Shown: positions 18,113 through 29,400, counted from the first letter of the stretch. The stretch is 55,452 nucleotides of DNA from an uncultured Chitinophagaceae bacterium (GCA_937873715.1 CALMYJ010000007.1:1-55452), one strand, 5' to 3'. Notes: a model not told the origin generated them from the letters alone. Numbers and translations are program-made.

Positions 18113-21100
18113 ATGAAAAAATGTTTGCTACTGCTGTTTACCCGTAAGGGCTCCATGCCAATTGCTGTAAAATTTTTTATAGTCTTCTTTTTAACCGGGA
18201 TTATTCATGCCAATCATGTTTATGCACAGGTACCCTGTAACCAAAGGGTAATTACAGATGTGGATTTTACTTACAATGGAGAAGGTGCAACACCACCGCG
18301 GTGGAATATGAGCCAGGTAAATGCAGGGGGTTTTTCGATAGACCAGGCTGCTTTTGCGTATGTGCCTGCCGGTAATTTCGCCAATCAAAATATCGATTGG
18401 CAGAATGCCAATAATAACCCAAATAATACAAGGCAGTATGCTATAGTAAATAATCCTAAAGATTTAAGCCCGCAATATGCCGATATACCTACAGATGGTA
18501 TGATTGTGATTAATCCGCAACAGGGGCAAAATGAGCAATACGGCCAGTTTAGTATTGCTAATCTTCAGCCCGGTCAGACGTACTATGTTGAAATGAAATT
18601 TTATAATGTTATTTCACTTTCTTCCCGTGGGCCTAATAACCAGTGCTACTCCTGGTGTAATTGGAACAACCAGTTGAATATTTTATGGGAAGGCAATGGC
18701 AACAATGCACATGATGGTCAAAGCGGCATGACGTGGACAGGCGTAAACGGTAGTAATAATACCAATGGTGGCTGGGATGGCTGGGGTAACCAGGTATCCA
18801 ACTGGATGTGGGTAACACCTAATGGCGCCAATGCAGTAATGCGGGGCCAAATGACACTTGGAAATGCTACTACCGGCTTTACTTTTACCTTTCTGAAAAA
18901 AGATGGATCGGCCACTAATCCAATAGTGCTGGGTATCGACTATATCAAAGTGTACGGTTGCCAGGCCGAAGCTATAAATGTATCTGGCGGCAGCACCAAT
19001 GTATGCGAAGCCACAGCTATTACATTAACGGCACAGGGCATCGGCCCGGCTGGTGCTGCATACAGTTGGTATCAAAATGGAGTGTTAATGCCGGGGCGTA
19101 CCGCAGATACTTTAAATGTTGTTTCTGCTATTGGTACAGGTGCCACTGTTACTTACGAAGCCAGGGGCGTATGGGCTAACAGGAGCGTTACACTAACTTC
19201 CAAACTTTGCTGCAGCAGTGTAGGTGGTACCAGCGATGAAGTAATCAGGCAAAGTTTTAATAACCTTACCTATACCTGTGTTGGCGGCCGCTCAGGTGGC
19301 TATGCCGATATCCCGGATAAAAATGTAACCAATTTTATCGACCCGTCTTATGTATATGCCGGTACCAATTGCAATAGTCTTAATGACGGGCAGTATGCTG
19401 TAGTACAAAGTTCCTATGCAGGGGATTTTTGGCGCAACAGGCCTGAAGTAAGAGATCACACAGGCGTTCCCGGTAGCGGCGCTTTATTCATTAATGCCAT
19501 CGGGGGCGTAGGCCAGGCATTTTACCGCTTCAATCTTACCGGGCTTTGTAATGCCACCCGTTATGAGTTTTCTGCCTGGTATGCTTCTTTGGCTTTAGGC
19601 TCCGAGATAAAACCCAATATTGAATTTGCAGTAATGAATGGCAACACCAAAGTAGAATCGGTAAGTACCGGTATCATCCCCGAAAACTCTACATGGTACA
19701 AAGCTGAAGTTACTTTTGTAACACCACCAACTGGTACTCCCACCTATACGCTGCAATTGGTGAACCTGGTTACCGGCTCCGGTGGTAACGATTTGATGAT
19801 TGATGATATAGTCGTAAAAAAATGTACACCCAATATTAACCTCTTCCAGGATGGCACCAAGGATAGCATAGTGGCCGTATGTAATGATAACCCGGTAAAA
19901 TTAAAAGTAACCACGTTTTACGATCTCCCCCTTGCTATAACCGGCAGCTCAAACGGCACGGTATATTACCAGTGGATGAAAGCTACTGCACCCGGAGGGC
20001 CGTGGACATTAATTGGCACACCAGAAACTACCGGCACTTATGATGCCATTGCAGAAACAACACCCATGTACTACCGGGTAAAAGTTTCGGCCGACCAGGC
20101 CAGGGCTGCCAACGGGCAGCCGCCATTGGCAACAGAATGTGGCAACGATGGCATCACCACTTCTTTCAGGCTTTCTAAAGACGGCAACTTTACAGTGCCC
20201 CCTGTTACAGGTACCACATCCTATTGTACAGGCGATGTACTACAACTCATCGGCGATACTGCAACCGGCGATGAATGGGAATGGCGTAAAGGGGCAACAT
20301 TTGCATCGGCTACGGTTTTACCGGGCTATAGCTTTACCAATGATCCTGCAAAAAAAGAATTTACCAAAACGTTTGCCACCGCAGATGCAGGTATATATTA
20401 TTTTGTAGTAAAACTTGCTTCGGGTTGTGAGGGTTATGCCCAGGTAACGGTAACGGCTAACCCGGAAGCTTCGGCCACTATATCCGGCAGCACTACTGTT
20501 TGCCAGGGTGCTGCAGCACCGCTCCTCACTTTTACCGGCGCAGGCGGAACGGCTCCTTATACTTTTACCTATAATATAAATGGCGAGGCTAATCAAAATA
20601 TTTCCACTACTGCTGGCAATGCATCTGTTACACTACAGGCGCCAACTGCAACCAGCGGCACTTATATATATAACCTTGTTGCTGTAGCTGCTGCCAGTAA
20701 TGCCTGCAATAGCAGTGTAAATGCCCAATTGGCAACGGTACAAATTAATCCTTTACCAGCGGCTGCAATAAGCGGTACGGTTACCGTTCCGCAAAATGCT
20801 GTTTCACCCAACATTACCTTTACCGGCACAGGTGGTACTGCCCCTTATACATTTACTTATAATATTAATGGAGGCAATAATCTTACGATATCAACAACCG
20901 GTGCAGGCAATACTGCTACTGTTGCAGTGCCAACAGGTATACCCGGAAGTTTTGCGTACAACCTGGTGAGTGTAACTGATGCTGCTGCATTTTCATGCAG
21001 TAATACAGTAACCGGTACGGCTACTGTTACCATTAGTAACCTGCCCGGCGCTGCCATCAGTGGTACTACTACGGTATGCCTTAATGCCACTGCACCGGCG

Positions 21101-23665
21101 CTTACGTTTACAGGTAGCAACGGTACCGCACCCTATACTTTTACCTATACCATAAATGGAGGCACTGCACTTACTGTTACTACTCCTGCGGGGAGTGATA
21201 ACGTAACAGTTATTGTACCTACGGCAAATGCTGGGGTGTATGTGTATGCCATAACGCAGGTTGCAACGTCCGGTGCTAATCCAGGTTCCAGCCCGGTTAC
21301 AAACCAGTCCGCTACAGTTACGGTTAACGACCAGGCACCGCCAACCGGTATAGGTGCTGCAAGATGCGGTACAGGCACTGTTACACTAACTGCAACACCT
21401 GTAACAGCAGGTAATACCATACACTGGTATAGTGATGCAGCCTTAACCACACAGGTAGCAACAGGCTTAACCTATACAACTCCGAATATAAGTAATACCA
21501 GCAGCTATTATATTACAGAAACCAGCCAGTCTGGTTGTGTAAGTTCAACCAGTACAACAGTTACGGCTACTGTTAATCCCGGGCCGACACAACCGGCAGG
21601 CAACGGGCAGGCCAGGTGTGGTGCAGGTACTTTAACTTTAACGGCTGCTATTTCAGGAGCACCCAATAACATTTTAAAGTGGTATAGCGATTTGGGCTTA
21701 ACTACGCAGGTGGCTACGGGTACCAGTTTTGTTACTCCATCATTAACCACTACCACCAATTACTATGTAACTGAAACTAACGCTGCCGGTTGTGCCAGTA
21801 CGCCGGTAATAGTTACGGCTGTAATTGATGCAATACCGGCGGCTCCTGTGGCAGCAGATGCATCCCGTTGCGGCCCCGGCACCATGTTGCTTACGGCTAC
21901 AGCATCGGGCGCAGGCAGTACTTTGCAATGGTACAGCGATGCTGCACTGGCTACACAAGTAGGGACTGGATCGCTATTTACCACAGCAACTTTAAATGCC
22001 GGCGCCACTTATTATGTAACTGAAACCAGCGCAGCTGGTTGCAGCAGTGTGGCAACACCAGTAGTAGCCACCATTTATGCGGTGCCTGTTGCAGGCTTTA
22101 CCGCCACGGCCGATTGTAATAATAAAACTGCCACATTTACAAATACCTCCAACGGGAATGGCGCAACCATAACACAATGGGCCTGGAACTTTGATGATGG
22201 ATCGGCCCAACAAATTAAAACAGATGGAAATACATTTAACTGGCCTTACCCTGCAGGGGGTACGCATACCGTTGCGCTTACTGTAACTACTGCAAATGGG
22301 TGTACCAATGCTGCAGCATTTACGCAGGTAATTAGTTTTGGTGTTATACCCGTTGCTGCTTTTAATGCTTCCAATTTTTGCCAGGCCAATGGAGCAGTAA
22401 CATTTAATAATACATCTACAATCAGCGATGCCAGCCTGATGACTTATAGCTGGAGTTTTGGCGATGGTAATGCTACTACGCTTTCAACGCCGGCACCACC
22501 TGTGCCTGTTACCCACAATTACACCGCAGGGGGCAACTATACAGTAACACTAACCGCTGTTTCTGCAGGTGGTTGCGAAGACAAGGCTACAGCCCAGGTA
22601 ACGGTTGTGAATATACCCACAGCCAATGCTATAGTTCAAAACAGTAATAACCTTTGCAGCAGCAGCCCGGTTCGCCTCGAAAACCTTACACCCTTCAACG
22701 GTGTGGGCAGCTTAACAAGGGTAGAAATATTTTGGGAATACCCCAATACCACGATAAAAACTACCGATAACCAGCCTGTGGCCGGCTTTGTATACACACA
22801 CCAGTATGCTGAGTTTGGCACACCAGTCAGCAAAACATTTACAGTGGTGCTTCGGGCCTATAATGCCAATAACTGTTTTACCGATTATACTACTGAAATT
22901 ACTGTGCTTGCGGCGCCAAAAATTCAGTTAACAGCTTTAGCGAATGCCTGTGTTACTGCACCAGCCTTTAATATCAGTAATAGTGCTACGGATGTTTTTG
23001 GGCTGGGGGCAATACAAATAACCGGGAATGGGGTAAGCGGTAATAACATATTTACACCTGCTGTTGCCGGTACAGGTAGCCATTTGCTGCAATACAATCT
23101 TATAGCTGATAATGGTTGCAGTGCCACCGCACAGCAGAGCATAGTGGTAAAGGCTGCTCCTGAAAGTTATTTCAACAGTAACTATACGGTGCTGGAGGGC
23201 GAATCTGTTCAATTATATCCTGCATCACCAATGCCACAGGGTTTGCAATATCAATGGCAACCGGCTACCTACCTGGATAACCCGGCATCGGCCACGCCAA
23301 CAGTTGTACGCCCGGCTTCTGATATCAGCTATACGGTTAAAATTATTGCGGCCGATAATTGCAGTATCGATACCACTGTATCTGTAACGGTGCTGTCCGA
23401 TTTTGTGGTGCCGAATACATTTACCCCCAACAATGATGGGATTTATGATACCTGGCGTATGCCTAAGTTAAGCAAGTACCCTACTCACCGGGTACAGGTA
23501 TTTAACAGGTATGGCCAATTGTTGTATGAAACAAGGAACTTCCCGGCAAATGGTTGGGATGGATTATACAAGGGTAAACTGCTTCCGTTTGGCACCTATT
23601 ATTACATTATTGAATTGGGCGGTGTTCAATATCCCAAAAAGGGTTATGTTACCATTGTACGGTAA
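18113..23665 (+). CDS. Giant secreted PKD/Ig-repeat protein with type B T9SS C-terminal signal
   Basis: This is a cell-surface or secreted protein of about 1850 residues. The signal region ends at HVYAQ, and the start could be 18101, 18113 or 18155 (MPIAVKFFIVFF). Modules in order, by base position: two beta-sandwich domains with carbohydrate-binding character (18230-18960 and 19220-19830); Ig-like segments; three tandem units of about 95 residues carrying GTAPYTFTY (20460-21330); three Ig-like units with the pattern WYSDAALTTQVATG (21330-22085); two clear PKD domains (22085-22610, ITQWAWNFDDGSA and YSWSFGDGNA); further PKD/Ig-like parts; and a C-terminal CHU_C / gliding-motility-type domain (23395-23662: NTFTPNNDGIYDTW, VFNRYGQLLYE). 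The last is the type B T9SS signal. Such proteins include SprB-like adhesins. No enzyme domain was recognised. Unlike the gene at 36485 it has no PorP/SprF neighbour. Confidence 0.9.
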   Translation: MKKCLLLLFTRKGSMPIAVKFFIVFFLTGIIHANHVYAQVPCNQRVITDVDFTYNGEGATPPRWNMSQVNAGGFSIDQAAFAYVPAGNFANQNIDWQNANNNPNNTRQYAIVNNPKDLSPQYADIPTDGMIVINPQQGQNEQYGQFSIANLQPGQTYYVEMKFYNVISLSSRGPNNQCYSWCNWNNQLNILWEGNGNNAHDGQSGMTWTGVNGSNNTNGGWDGWGNQVSNWMWVTPNGANAVMRGQMTLGNATTGFTFTFLKKDGSATNPIVLGIDYIKVYGCQAEAINVSGGSTNVCEATAITLTAQGIGPAGAAYSWYQNGVLMPGRTADTLNVVSAIGTGATVTYEARGVWANRSVTLTSKLCCSSVGGTSDEVIRQSFNNLTYTCVGGRSGGYADIPDKNVTNFIDPSYVYAGTNCNSLNDGQYAVVQSSYAGDFWRNRPEVRDHTGVPGSGALFINAIGGVGQAFYRFNLTGLCNATRYEFSAWYASLALGSEIKPNIEFAVMNGNTKVESVSTGIIPENSTWYKAEVTFVTPPTGTPTYTLQLVNLVTGSGGNDLMIDDIVVKKCTPNINLFQDGTKDSIVAVCNDNPVKLKVTTFYDLPLAITGSSNGTVYYQWMKATAPGGPWTLIGTPETTGTYDAIAETTPMYYRVKVSADQARAANGQPPLATECGNDGITTSFRLSKDGNFTVPPVTGTTSYCTGDVLQLIGDTATGDEWEWRKGATFASATVLPGYSFTNDPAKKEFTKTFATADAGIYYFVVKLASGCEGYAQVTVTANPEASATISGSTTVCQGAAAPLLTFTGAGGTAPYTFTYNINGEANQNISTTAGNASVTLQAPTATSGTYIYNLVAVAAASNACNSSVNAQLATVQINPLPAAAISGTVTVPQNAVSPNITFTGTGGTAPYTFTYNINGGNNLTISTTGAGNTATVAVPTGIPGSFAYNLVSVTDAAAFSCSNTVTGTATVTISNLPGAAISGTTTVCLNATAPALTFTGSNGTAPYTFTYTINGGTALTVTTPAGSDNVTVIVPTANAGVYVYAITQVATSGANPGSSPVTNQSATVTVNDQAPPTGIGAARCGTGTVTLTATPVTAGNTIHWYSDAALTTQVATGLTYTTPNISNTSSYYITETSQSGCVSSTSTTVTATVNPGPTQPAGNGQARCGAGTLTLTAAISGAPNNILKWYSDLGLTTQVATGTSFVTPSLTTTTNYYVTETNAAGCASTPVIVTAVIDAIPAAPVAADASRCGPGTMLLTATASGAGSTLQWYSDAALATQVGTGSLFTTATLNAGATYYVTETSAAGCSSVATPVVATIYAVPVAGFTATADCNNKTATFTNTSNGNGATITQWAWNFDDGSAQQIKTDGNTFNWPYPAGGTHTVALTVTTANGCTNAAAFTQVISFGVIPVAAFNASNFCQANGAVTFNNTSTISDASLMTYSWSFGDGNATTLSTPAPPVPVTHNYTAGGNYTVTLTAVSAGGCEDKATAQVTVVNIPTANAIVQNSNNLCSSSPVRLENLTPFNGVGSLTRVEIFWEYPNTTIKTTDNQPVAGFVYTHQYAEFGTPVSKTFTVVLRAYNANNCFTDYTTEITVLAAPKIQLTALANACVTAPAFNISNSATDVFGLGAIQITGNGVSGNNIFTPAVAGTGSHLLQYNLIADNGCSATAQQSIVVKAAPESYFNSNYTVLEGESVQLYPASPMPQGLQYQWQPATYLDNPASATPTVVRPASDISYTVKIIAADNCSIDTTVSVTVLSDFVVPNTFTPNNDGIYDTWRMPKLSKYPTHRVQVFNRYGQLLYETRNFPANGWDGLYKGKLLPFGTYYYIIELGGVQYPKKGYVTIVR
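20460..21330 (+). repeat. Three tandem coding repeats of about 290 bp
   Basis: Each unit encodes about 95 residues opening with a pattern like A-x-I-S-G-x-x-T-V and containing GTAPYTFTYNING or a near variant. They are extracellular beta-domain repeats within the large secreted protein. The copies differ at many positions, so the duplication is not very recent. Confidence 0.75.
21330..22085 (+). repeat. Three tandem Ig-like coding repeats of about 250 bp
   Basis: Each unit encodes an Ig-like domain with a conserved Cys (ARCG or SRCG), the core LxWYSDxxLxTQVxTG and the ending YYxTETxxxGC. They are the same general type as the four repeats at 39502-40470 in the other type B protein. Confidence 0.75.
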
Positions 23666-24276
23666 GTACCAGTAATTCTTTATAACGACACCCTTTTATA
23701 AAGAAGCATTACAAAAACTGCTTCAGGCTTTAAAGCAGTAAATACTGCCCGTTGTACGTATTGGCTTGTAAATTCAAGCCTAACTTATTAATTATCAAAC
23801 AGATAATTTGCGTTTTGGGGTTTATGCCTCAAAGCGCTTTTTTTTGGCATAAACAATAAAAGGAAGCGTTATTTGCTATATTTAATTTTTTATAATTCAT
23901 TTTTAATCAATTGATAATTAATTAATTGTATTTTTTTATAAAAGTTTTAGACTATTTTTTTCTTATACAGATTGCCATACTGGTTGTACTTACCAGTTTT
24001 GAATTGCTATTTTTGATTTTACCGTTTTCCGCATACGGTACATAACGATTACTAATTGCAAACTTGCCATTTGGCGCCCAGGGCTGCTTATGAAAAAAAT
24101 CCTGACTGCCTCCCCTTTTCTATACTGCTTTACACGTAGTGGAAGCGTACAACAGGTATGGCCATCTGCCCCGGTTATAAAAACGCTGGCCAATAAAATA
24201 ACCATGCACTTTACCCTTCTAAGATTATTGAACGGTGTAACACCGCTTATTAACAGACCTAACCAGATTGCTGCCC
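23666..24276. other. AT-rich intergenic region with several inverted repeats
   Basis: No gene is supported here. Inverted repeats are: 23676-23685 with 23696-23705 (perfect 10-bp, AT-rich stem); 23717-23723 with 23733-23739 (7 bp); 23763-23768 with 23775-23780 (6 bp); 23820-23828 with 23846-23854 (perfect 9 bp, whose loop holds the palindrome AAAGCGCTTT followed by T residues); and 23979-23984 with 23992-23997 (6 bp, followed by TTTT). The first ones may end transcription of the upstream gene. The later ones could serve the regulator gene at 24277. Confidence 0.5.
23820..23854 (+). terminator. Possible terminator hairpin with internal T-run
   Basis: GTTTATGCC and GGCATAAAC pair perfectly over nine bases. 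The loop contains AAAGCGCTTTTTTTT, itself a small palindrome followed by a T-run, so two alternative hairpins are possible. It lies 155 bases after the stop codon of the large gene, which is far for a simple terminator. Confidence 0.3.
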
Positions 24277-25995
24277 ATGCGTAAATTTTTTTCAACGCTG
24301 ATTATGTTAATTGTACTTGCCCCGGCAATACTGGGACAGGCGCCCGTACAGTACAATTTTGATGAACTGGATAAAGCAATTGCAAGTGCTGTACAGTACG
24401 ATAAGGTGAAAGAAAAAACTATCGACAGCCTGCTTCAAAAACTCATGCGTACCTCTGAGTACGACCTGCCCCGGCAATACGATTTATGTACGCAGTTGTA
24501 CAACAATTACAAAGTGTTTAAATACGATTCAGCTTACGAATATGCCCGCCGCAGCCAGGAAATTGCTTACCGGCTGCAGGATGATGAGAAAATAGTGTAC
24601 TCCAGTATCATCCTTAATTTTACACTGCTTTCATCCGGGCTGTTTAAAGAAACAGACGATTCGCTGCATGCTATTCATATTGGCATGCCTGGGCTTCACG
24701 ATAACGTTAAAGCCGAATTTTATTCACTCAAGGCAAGGTATTATTACGACCTGGCCGATTATTCAAAAGATAAATATTATATGCCCGCCTATAATGTAAA
24801 AGGTGGGATATTCCTGGATACGGCACTCATGTATTTTACACCGGGTTCGTTTCCCTTTTCGTACTATACCGGGTTAAAAAATATTCGCTCTGGCAAAATG
24901 CCCGATGCACAGGTGAACTTTATTCGCCTGCTGGCAAGGGGTGGGCTTACCGACCATGAACTTGCGGTAACCGCTTCTACACTCAGCGATATTTATATTC
25001 AAAATGGTAATGTAGATTCTGCCATTACATTACTTATTGATGCCGCTATTGCCGATATACAATCCTCCACCAAAGAAACATCGGCTATGTTCAACCTGGC
25101 ACAGTTGCTGTACCGGAAAGGCGATGTAAAAAATGCCTCCCGGTATATTGAATATGCCATTAATGATGCTGCTTTTTATGGCGCAAGGCAACGCAAAGTG
25201 CAGTTGATTTCTATACTGCCGCTGATAGAGATGGAAAAGATAAGCCAGGTAGAATCGCAAAAAAAAGTATTGGTAACCTATGCCATAGCTATTACTGTAT
25301 TATTACTGCTGGTAATATTGCTTGGGGTTACCATTTACAGGCAGGTAGCTAAATTAAAACATGCACAATCGGTTATTTATGCAGCCCATCTTAAAGAACA
25401 GGCTGTTAACCAGGAACTGGCAGACAGGAATGCAGAACTGTCGGAAGTGAATAACAGGCTGTCGGATTTAAACACACAGTTGTCTAACGTAAATGTGCAA
25501 ATGTCGGAAGTGAATATTAAGCTATCCGAAGCCAATAAAATTAAAGAAGAATATATCGGTTATTTTTTCAATGCCAACTCGGAGTTTTTCAACCGCATTG
25601 AGCGCTTCAAAAAATCGGTAGAACAAAAAATTGCCGACCGTAAGCTGGATGAAATAAAATTCCTAGTTAATAATATTAACCTCCGGCGTGAAAAAGAAGA
25701 CCTCCTCAAAAATTTTGATAAAGCATTTTTAAAATTATTTCCACACTTCATTTTCGAGTTCAACCAGTTGTTTAAAGAAGAGGACCGCTTTGTACTGAAA
25801 GACGGAGAAATATTGAATACCGATTTAAGAATTTTTGCCCTGATACGCATGGGTATACACGATATTGAAAAGATTGCACACATCCTCGAGTATTCAATTA
25901 ACACCATCAATACCTATAAAACAAGGATAAAAAATAAGTCGCTGGTGCCCAACGAAGAGTTTGAAACCTATATCATGAATATCAAAACCAAATAG
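24277..25995 (+). CDS. SusR-like membrane-spanning regulator (DUF6377 type, TPR sensor)
   Basis: This 572-residue protein has the layout of the SusR/DUF6377 group, which senses a glycan in the periplasm and activates a neighbouring susCD operon. A signal peptide (MRKFFSTLIMLIVLAPAILGQ) precedes a helical periplasmic domain with TPR-like repeats (about 25-320). One membrane segment (about 331-353, AIAITVLLLLVILLGVTIY) leads to a cytoplasmic coiled coil (about 360-425) in which a motif of the form LSxVN or LSDLN recurs about every seven residues. The C-terminal part ends in a LuxR-like helix-turn-helix (about 515-560: RMGIHDIEKIAHILEYSINTINTYKTRIKNKS). The ATG at 24277 is used; an in-frame TTG nine bases earlier is unnecessary. 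It stands 425 bases upstream of susC on the same strand, as expected for a cognate regulator. Confidence 0.88.
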   Translation: MRKFFSTLIMLIVLAPAILGQAPVQYNFDELDKAIASAVQYDKVKEKTIDSLLQKLMRTSEYDLPRQYDLCTQLYNNYKVFKYDSAYEYARRSQEIAYRLQDDEKIVYSSIILNFTLLSSGLFKETDDSLHAIHIGMPGLHDNVKAEFYSLKARYYYDLADYSKDKYYMPAYNVKGGIFLDTALMYFTPGSFPFSYYTGLKNIRSGKMPDAQVNFIRLLARGGLTDHELAVTASTLSDIYIQNGNVDSAITLLIDAAIADIQSSTKETSAMFNLAQLLYRKGDVKNASRYIEYAINDAAFYGARQRKVQLISILPLIEMEKISQVESQKKVLVTYAIAITVLLLLVILLGVTIYRQVAKLKHAQSVIYAAHLKEQAVNQELADRNAELSEVNNRLSDLNTQLSNVNVQMSEVNIKLSEANKIKEEYIGYFFNANSEFFNRIERFKKSVEQKIADRKLDEIKFLVNNINLRREKEDLLKNFDKAFLKLFPHFIFEFNQLFKEEDRFVLKDGEILNTDLRIFALIRMGIHDIEKIAHILEYSINTINTYKTRIKNKSLVPNEEFETYIMNIKTK

Positions 25996-26420
25996 CAACC
26001 CTGCAGCACTGTTGAAGGGCTCAATATTCTTTATATCTGTTTTTTAATAATTTATTTTTAAGATGATGTAAATCAGTTGCTTACAATTTAGTATTGGCAT
26101 AATTCTAAAAATATTTACTATATAAAGGATATAAAGTTTGCCGCACCCCTTGAAGCAGAATTAAATTCGTTTAGTTAAAATAAATAACGATTGCAGCTTG
26201 TTTTTTAGCCTGTTTTTCCGCTTTTAAAACCTGCCGTTGATAGTAGTTTGTATAGGAAGATTATTGCCTGCCAAAATTGACAATTGCCCACCGGTATTTG
26301 TTGTATTCCGGCACCTTCACAAGGTTCATTCTTCTGCTACTTACTCATTAAATGGTATAATCAAAAAGCTGCTCCCGTTCAGCAACCTAATCTCAGTTTT
26401 TTAAAAACCAACCATTGCTT
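25996..26420. other. Control region upstream of susC
   Basis: This 425-base AT-rich gap has no supported gene. It must contain the promoter of the susC operon and probably the binding site of the regulator at 24277. I found no exact TAnnTTTG box and no clear operator. Confidence 0.4.
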
Positions 26421-29400
26421 ATGCTATTGCCACGTTCCATTTGTGTTAGGCTTTTTTTTATACTGCTTTTATTGGCCGGTGGCGGCGCTTATGCCCAGTT
26501 GCGAACCATTACCGGTACTATTAAAGATGAAAAAGATAATCCTTTAGTAAAGGCAACCATAAGAATTAAGGGTGAAAAAGAAGGTGTAGCCGCATCGGCG
26601 CTTGGTACATTTAGCATTAGTGTGCCGGCAACCACTACTGTGCTTGTAATTAGCTGTGCCGAGTTCATCACACAAGAAGTAAATATTGCCGGGAAAACAG
26701 AAATAAACATTGTACTACAGCCCCTCATTAAAAGGCTGGATGATGTGGTGGTGATTGGGTATGGTACACAAAAAGTAAGGGATGTAACCGGGTCGGTTGG
26801 CTCGGTAAAAGGCTCGGAAATAAAAGACCTGCCGGTACAAAATGTAGCCGAAGCCATACAAAGCAGGATAGCCGGTATAGATGTAACCAAATCTACCGGC
26901 GAGCCGGGCACATCGGCACAAATTACCATCCGTGGTGTATCCTCACTCTTCCAGGCTAACCCCCTGTATGTGATTGATGGTGTGGTGCAGCGTACCAATC
27001 CTGTTGGCGGCGGGGCAGAGGCTGGTAATAATATCAACCCAAAAGATATTGCCAGTATTGATGTACTTAAAGATGCCAGCGCCAAATCCATTTACGGGGC
27101 TGCAGCAGCAGGCGGCGTAATTGTGATTACCACAAAAAAAGGACAAGGTAAGCCGGTAATTAATTTCAGTGCCCGATACGGCATTACACAGCCACGGGTA
27201 TTTCAGTTACTGGATACCAGCCAGTTTTTCAACCAGCTTGATGTAAATACTTTTCGCCGCTTTATCAACGACGATCGTAAAGACACTTTTGCCAACAGCA
27301 ACTGGGTAGATGCAATGTTTGGAAATGGTATCGAAGAAAACTACAACCTCTCTGTATCAGGTTCCACTCCCAATATCAACTACTATTTTTCGGGCGCTTA
27401 CAACAACCAGAAAGGGGTGTACCTCAATAACAATTCCAATGTATACAACATCGCCCTGAATACCGATTTTAAAATTAACGACCACATTAAAATAGGTGAA
27501 CAAATCAGCGCTTATCAGCGCAGCACCATGCCGGTAGATTATGGCAGCGACCCCACTAATAGTGTACTGAGCCCAAGGGTAAATCCGCCATTTTATACCC
27601 TGCCCATTATTTCGGTATTTGGCGATGAGCCGGGTACTTACGGTGCCAATGTGGGGGGCTTTAATGGGGTAAATCCGGTAGCACAAATTTTATCCAAAAC
27701 AAGAAATATTACCATTTCAAATATCCAGGCCAACGTGTATGCCGAAGTAAAACTGCCGGCAGCACTCACTTTTAGAACCACGGTGGGATATTCTATTTAT
27801 AACGAACAGGGCAACTCTTTCAACGGCTCTTATGTAGCCGGCAGCGAAAGCATCAACAACTCTATTTTATTCAAAGGATTTGTGTCTTACAAAAACCTCC
27901 TGAATGCCTTTACCCTGGCACACGATAAATCTTACGGGAAAAATAATATCAATGCTATGGTGGGGTACGAGCAATACAAGGGCTTGTACAATGCCCTGTT
28001 TACCAGCCAGACAAATGTTATCCCATCCTCCTATGCCTATTTCCCCACATCCGCAACTATTGATAATATAGTGCCCGGCGGTTACGATCCTTTCCCACTG
28101 GTGAAATCTTACTTCGGCAGGCTCAATTACAATTATGATGAAAAATATTATGCCTCAGTATCTGTACGCCAGGATGCCGATTACATTCGCTTTGGCCCCG
28201 GCCGCCAAAAAGGGGTATTCCCGGCGGCATCTGTAGGCTGGAAGGTGAGTGAAGAAGAATTTTTTAAAAAAGCATTTCCTAAAATCAGTTTCCTAAAATT
28301 CAGGGCAAGTATTGGTGTGGTGGGCAACAGCAATATACCCGTATACAAGTTCCTGAGTGGCTACGGCCCTTATGCATCCGATCCCAGGGGTAACTCTACT
28401 TCCAATGCGGCCAACTTTTCGCCGGGTGGGCCTGCTTATCTAACTTATACTATCACCAACCTTGCCAATGAAAATATCAAATGGGAATCAACCAGGGAAA
28501 CCAATTTTGGGATAGATGCCGAAGCTTTTGATGGTAAACTTTTTTTCACGCTGGAGTATTACAGCAAGTTCACTAAAGACCTCTTGTATAACCTGCCTAT
28601 TCCTATCAGTTCCGGCTTCAGCAATTACTTTGCTAATATTGGCAGCACACGCAATACGGGTGTAGATCTGCTACTGGGCTACAAAGGACAGGTGAAAGCG
28701 GTAAATTATACCTTAACGCTTACTGGCTCGTACAATACCAACAAAGTGGTTGATCTTGTAGGCACCAGTCAAAACCCTATCAGGGACGGTCACAATGATT
28801 ATCCCCCTTTTGGAGGACAAATGTTTGGTATACCGCTTACACATACTGCAGCCGGCGCACCCTTTGGCCAGTTTTACGGGTTAAAAGCACTGGGCATTTA
28901 TCAAACCAATGAAGAAGCTGCTGCCAGCGGTCACTCTGTAAATGGTACCGTACCCCGTGCCGGTGATTTGAAATACTGGGACAGGAACGGCGATAACATT
29001 ATCAACCGGGATGATGATACCATTATCGGTAACCCATACCCCAAATTCATTTTTGGGTTAAATACTAAAATTCAATGGAAAGGCTTTGACCTGAATATGC
29101 TTTGGCGTGGTGTGGCCGGGGTAGATGTTTTTAATGGCGTAGCACCCTATGCCCAGGGTTTATTTTCAAATGGCAATACCACCGAACAAATATTTAATGC
29201 TTCCTTTTTTGGAACAAACGGGGTAACCAGTCAGCCACGTATCGGAAGGCTGGTGGTTAACTCTAACGGCACTTCTTCTTTCGACCACGATACTTATGGT
29301 AACTACAGGAACCCCAGCAGCTATTTTGTAGAGGATGGCAGCTATATCAAACTGCAAAATATTCAACTGGGCTACACTTTTAGCAACAAGTTGCTTTCAA

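Noticed and set aside
17865..18116. Plus-strand frame of 83 codons before the large PKD/Ig gene
   Set aside because: AT-rich, no recognisable domain or promoter, and it runs into the start of the large gene in another frame.
24090..24284. Plus-strand frame of 64 codons before the SusR-like regulator
   Set aside because: No similarity pattern and it overlaps the signal-peptide start of the regulator.
26489..27091. Long minus-strand frame (200 codons) inside susC
   Set aside because: It is the antisense shadow of a clear SusC coding sequence and resembles no family. Similar shadows occur in nrdJ, pheT and the giant genes.
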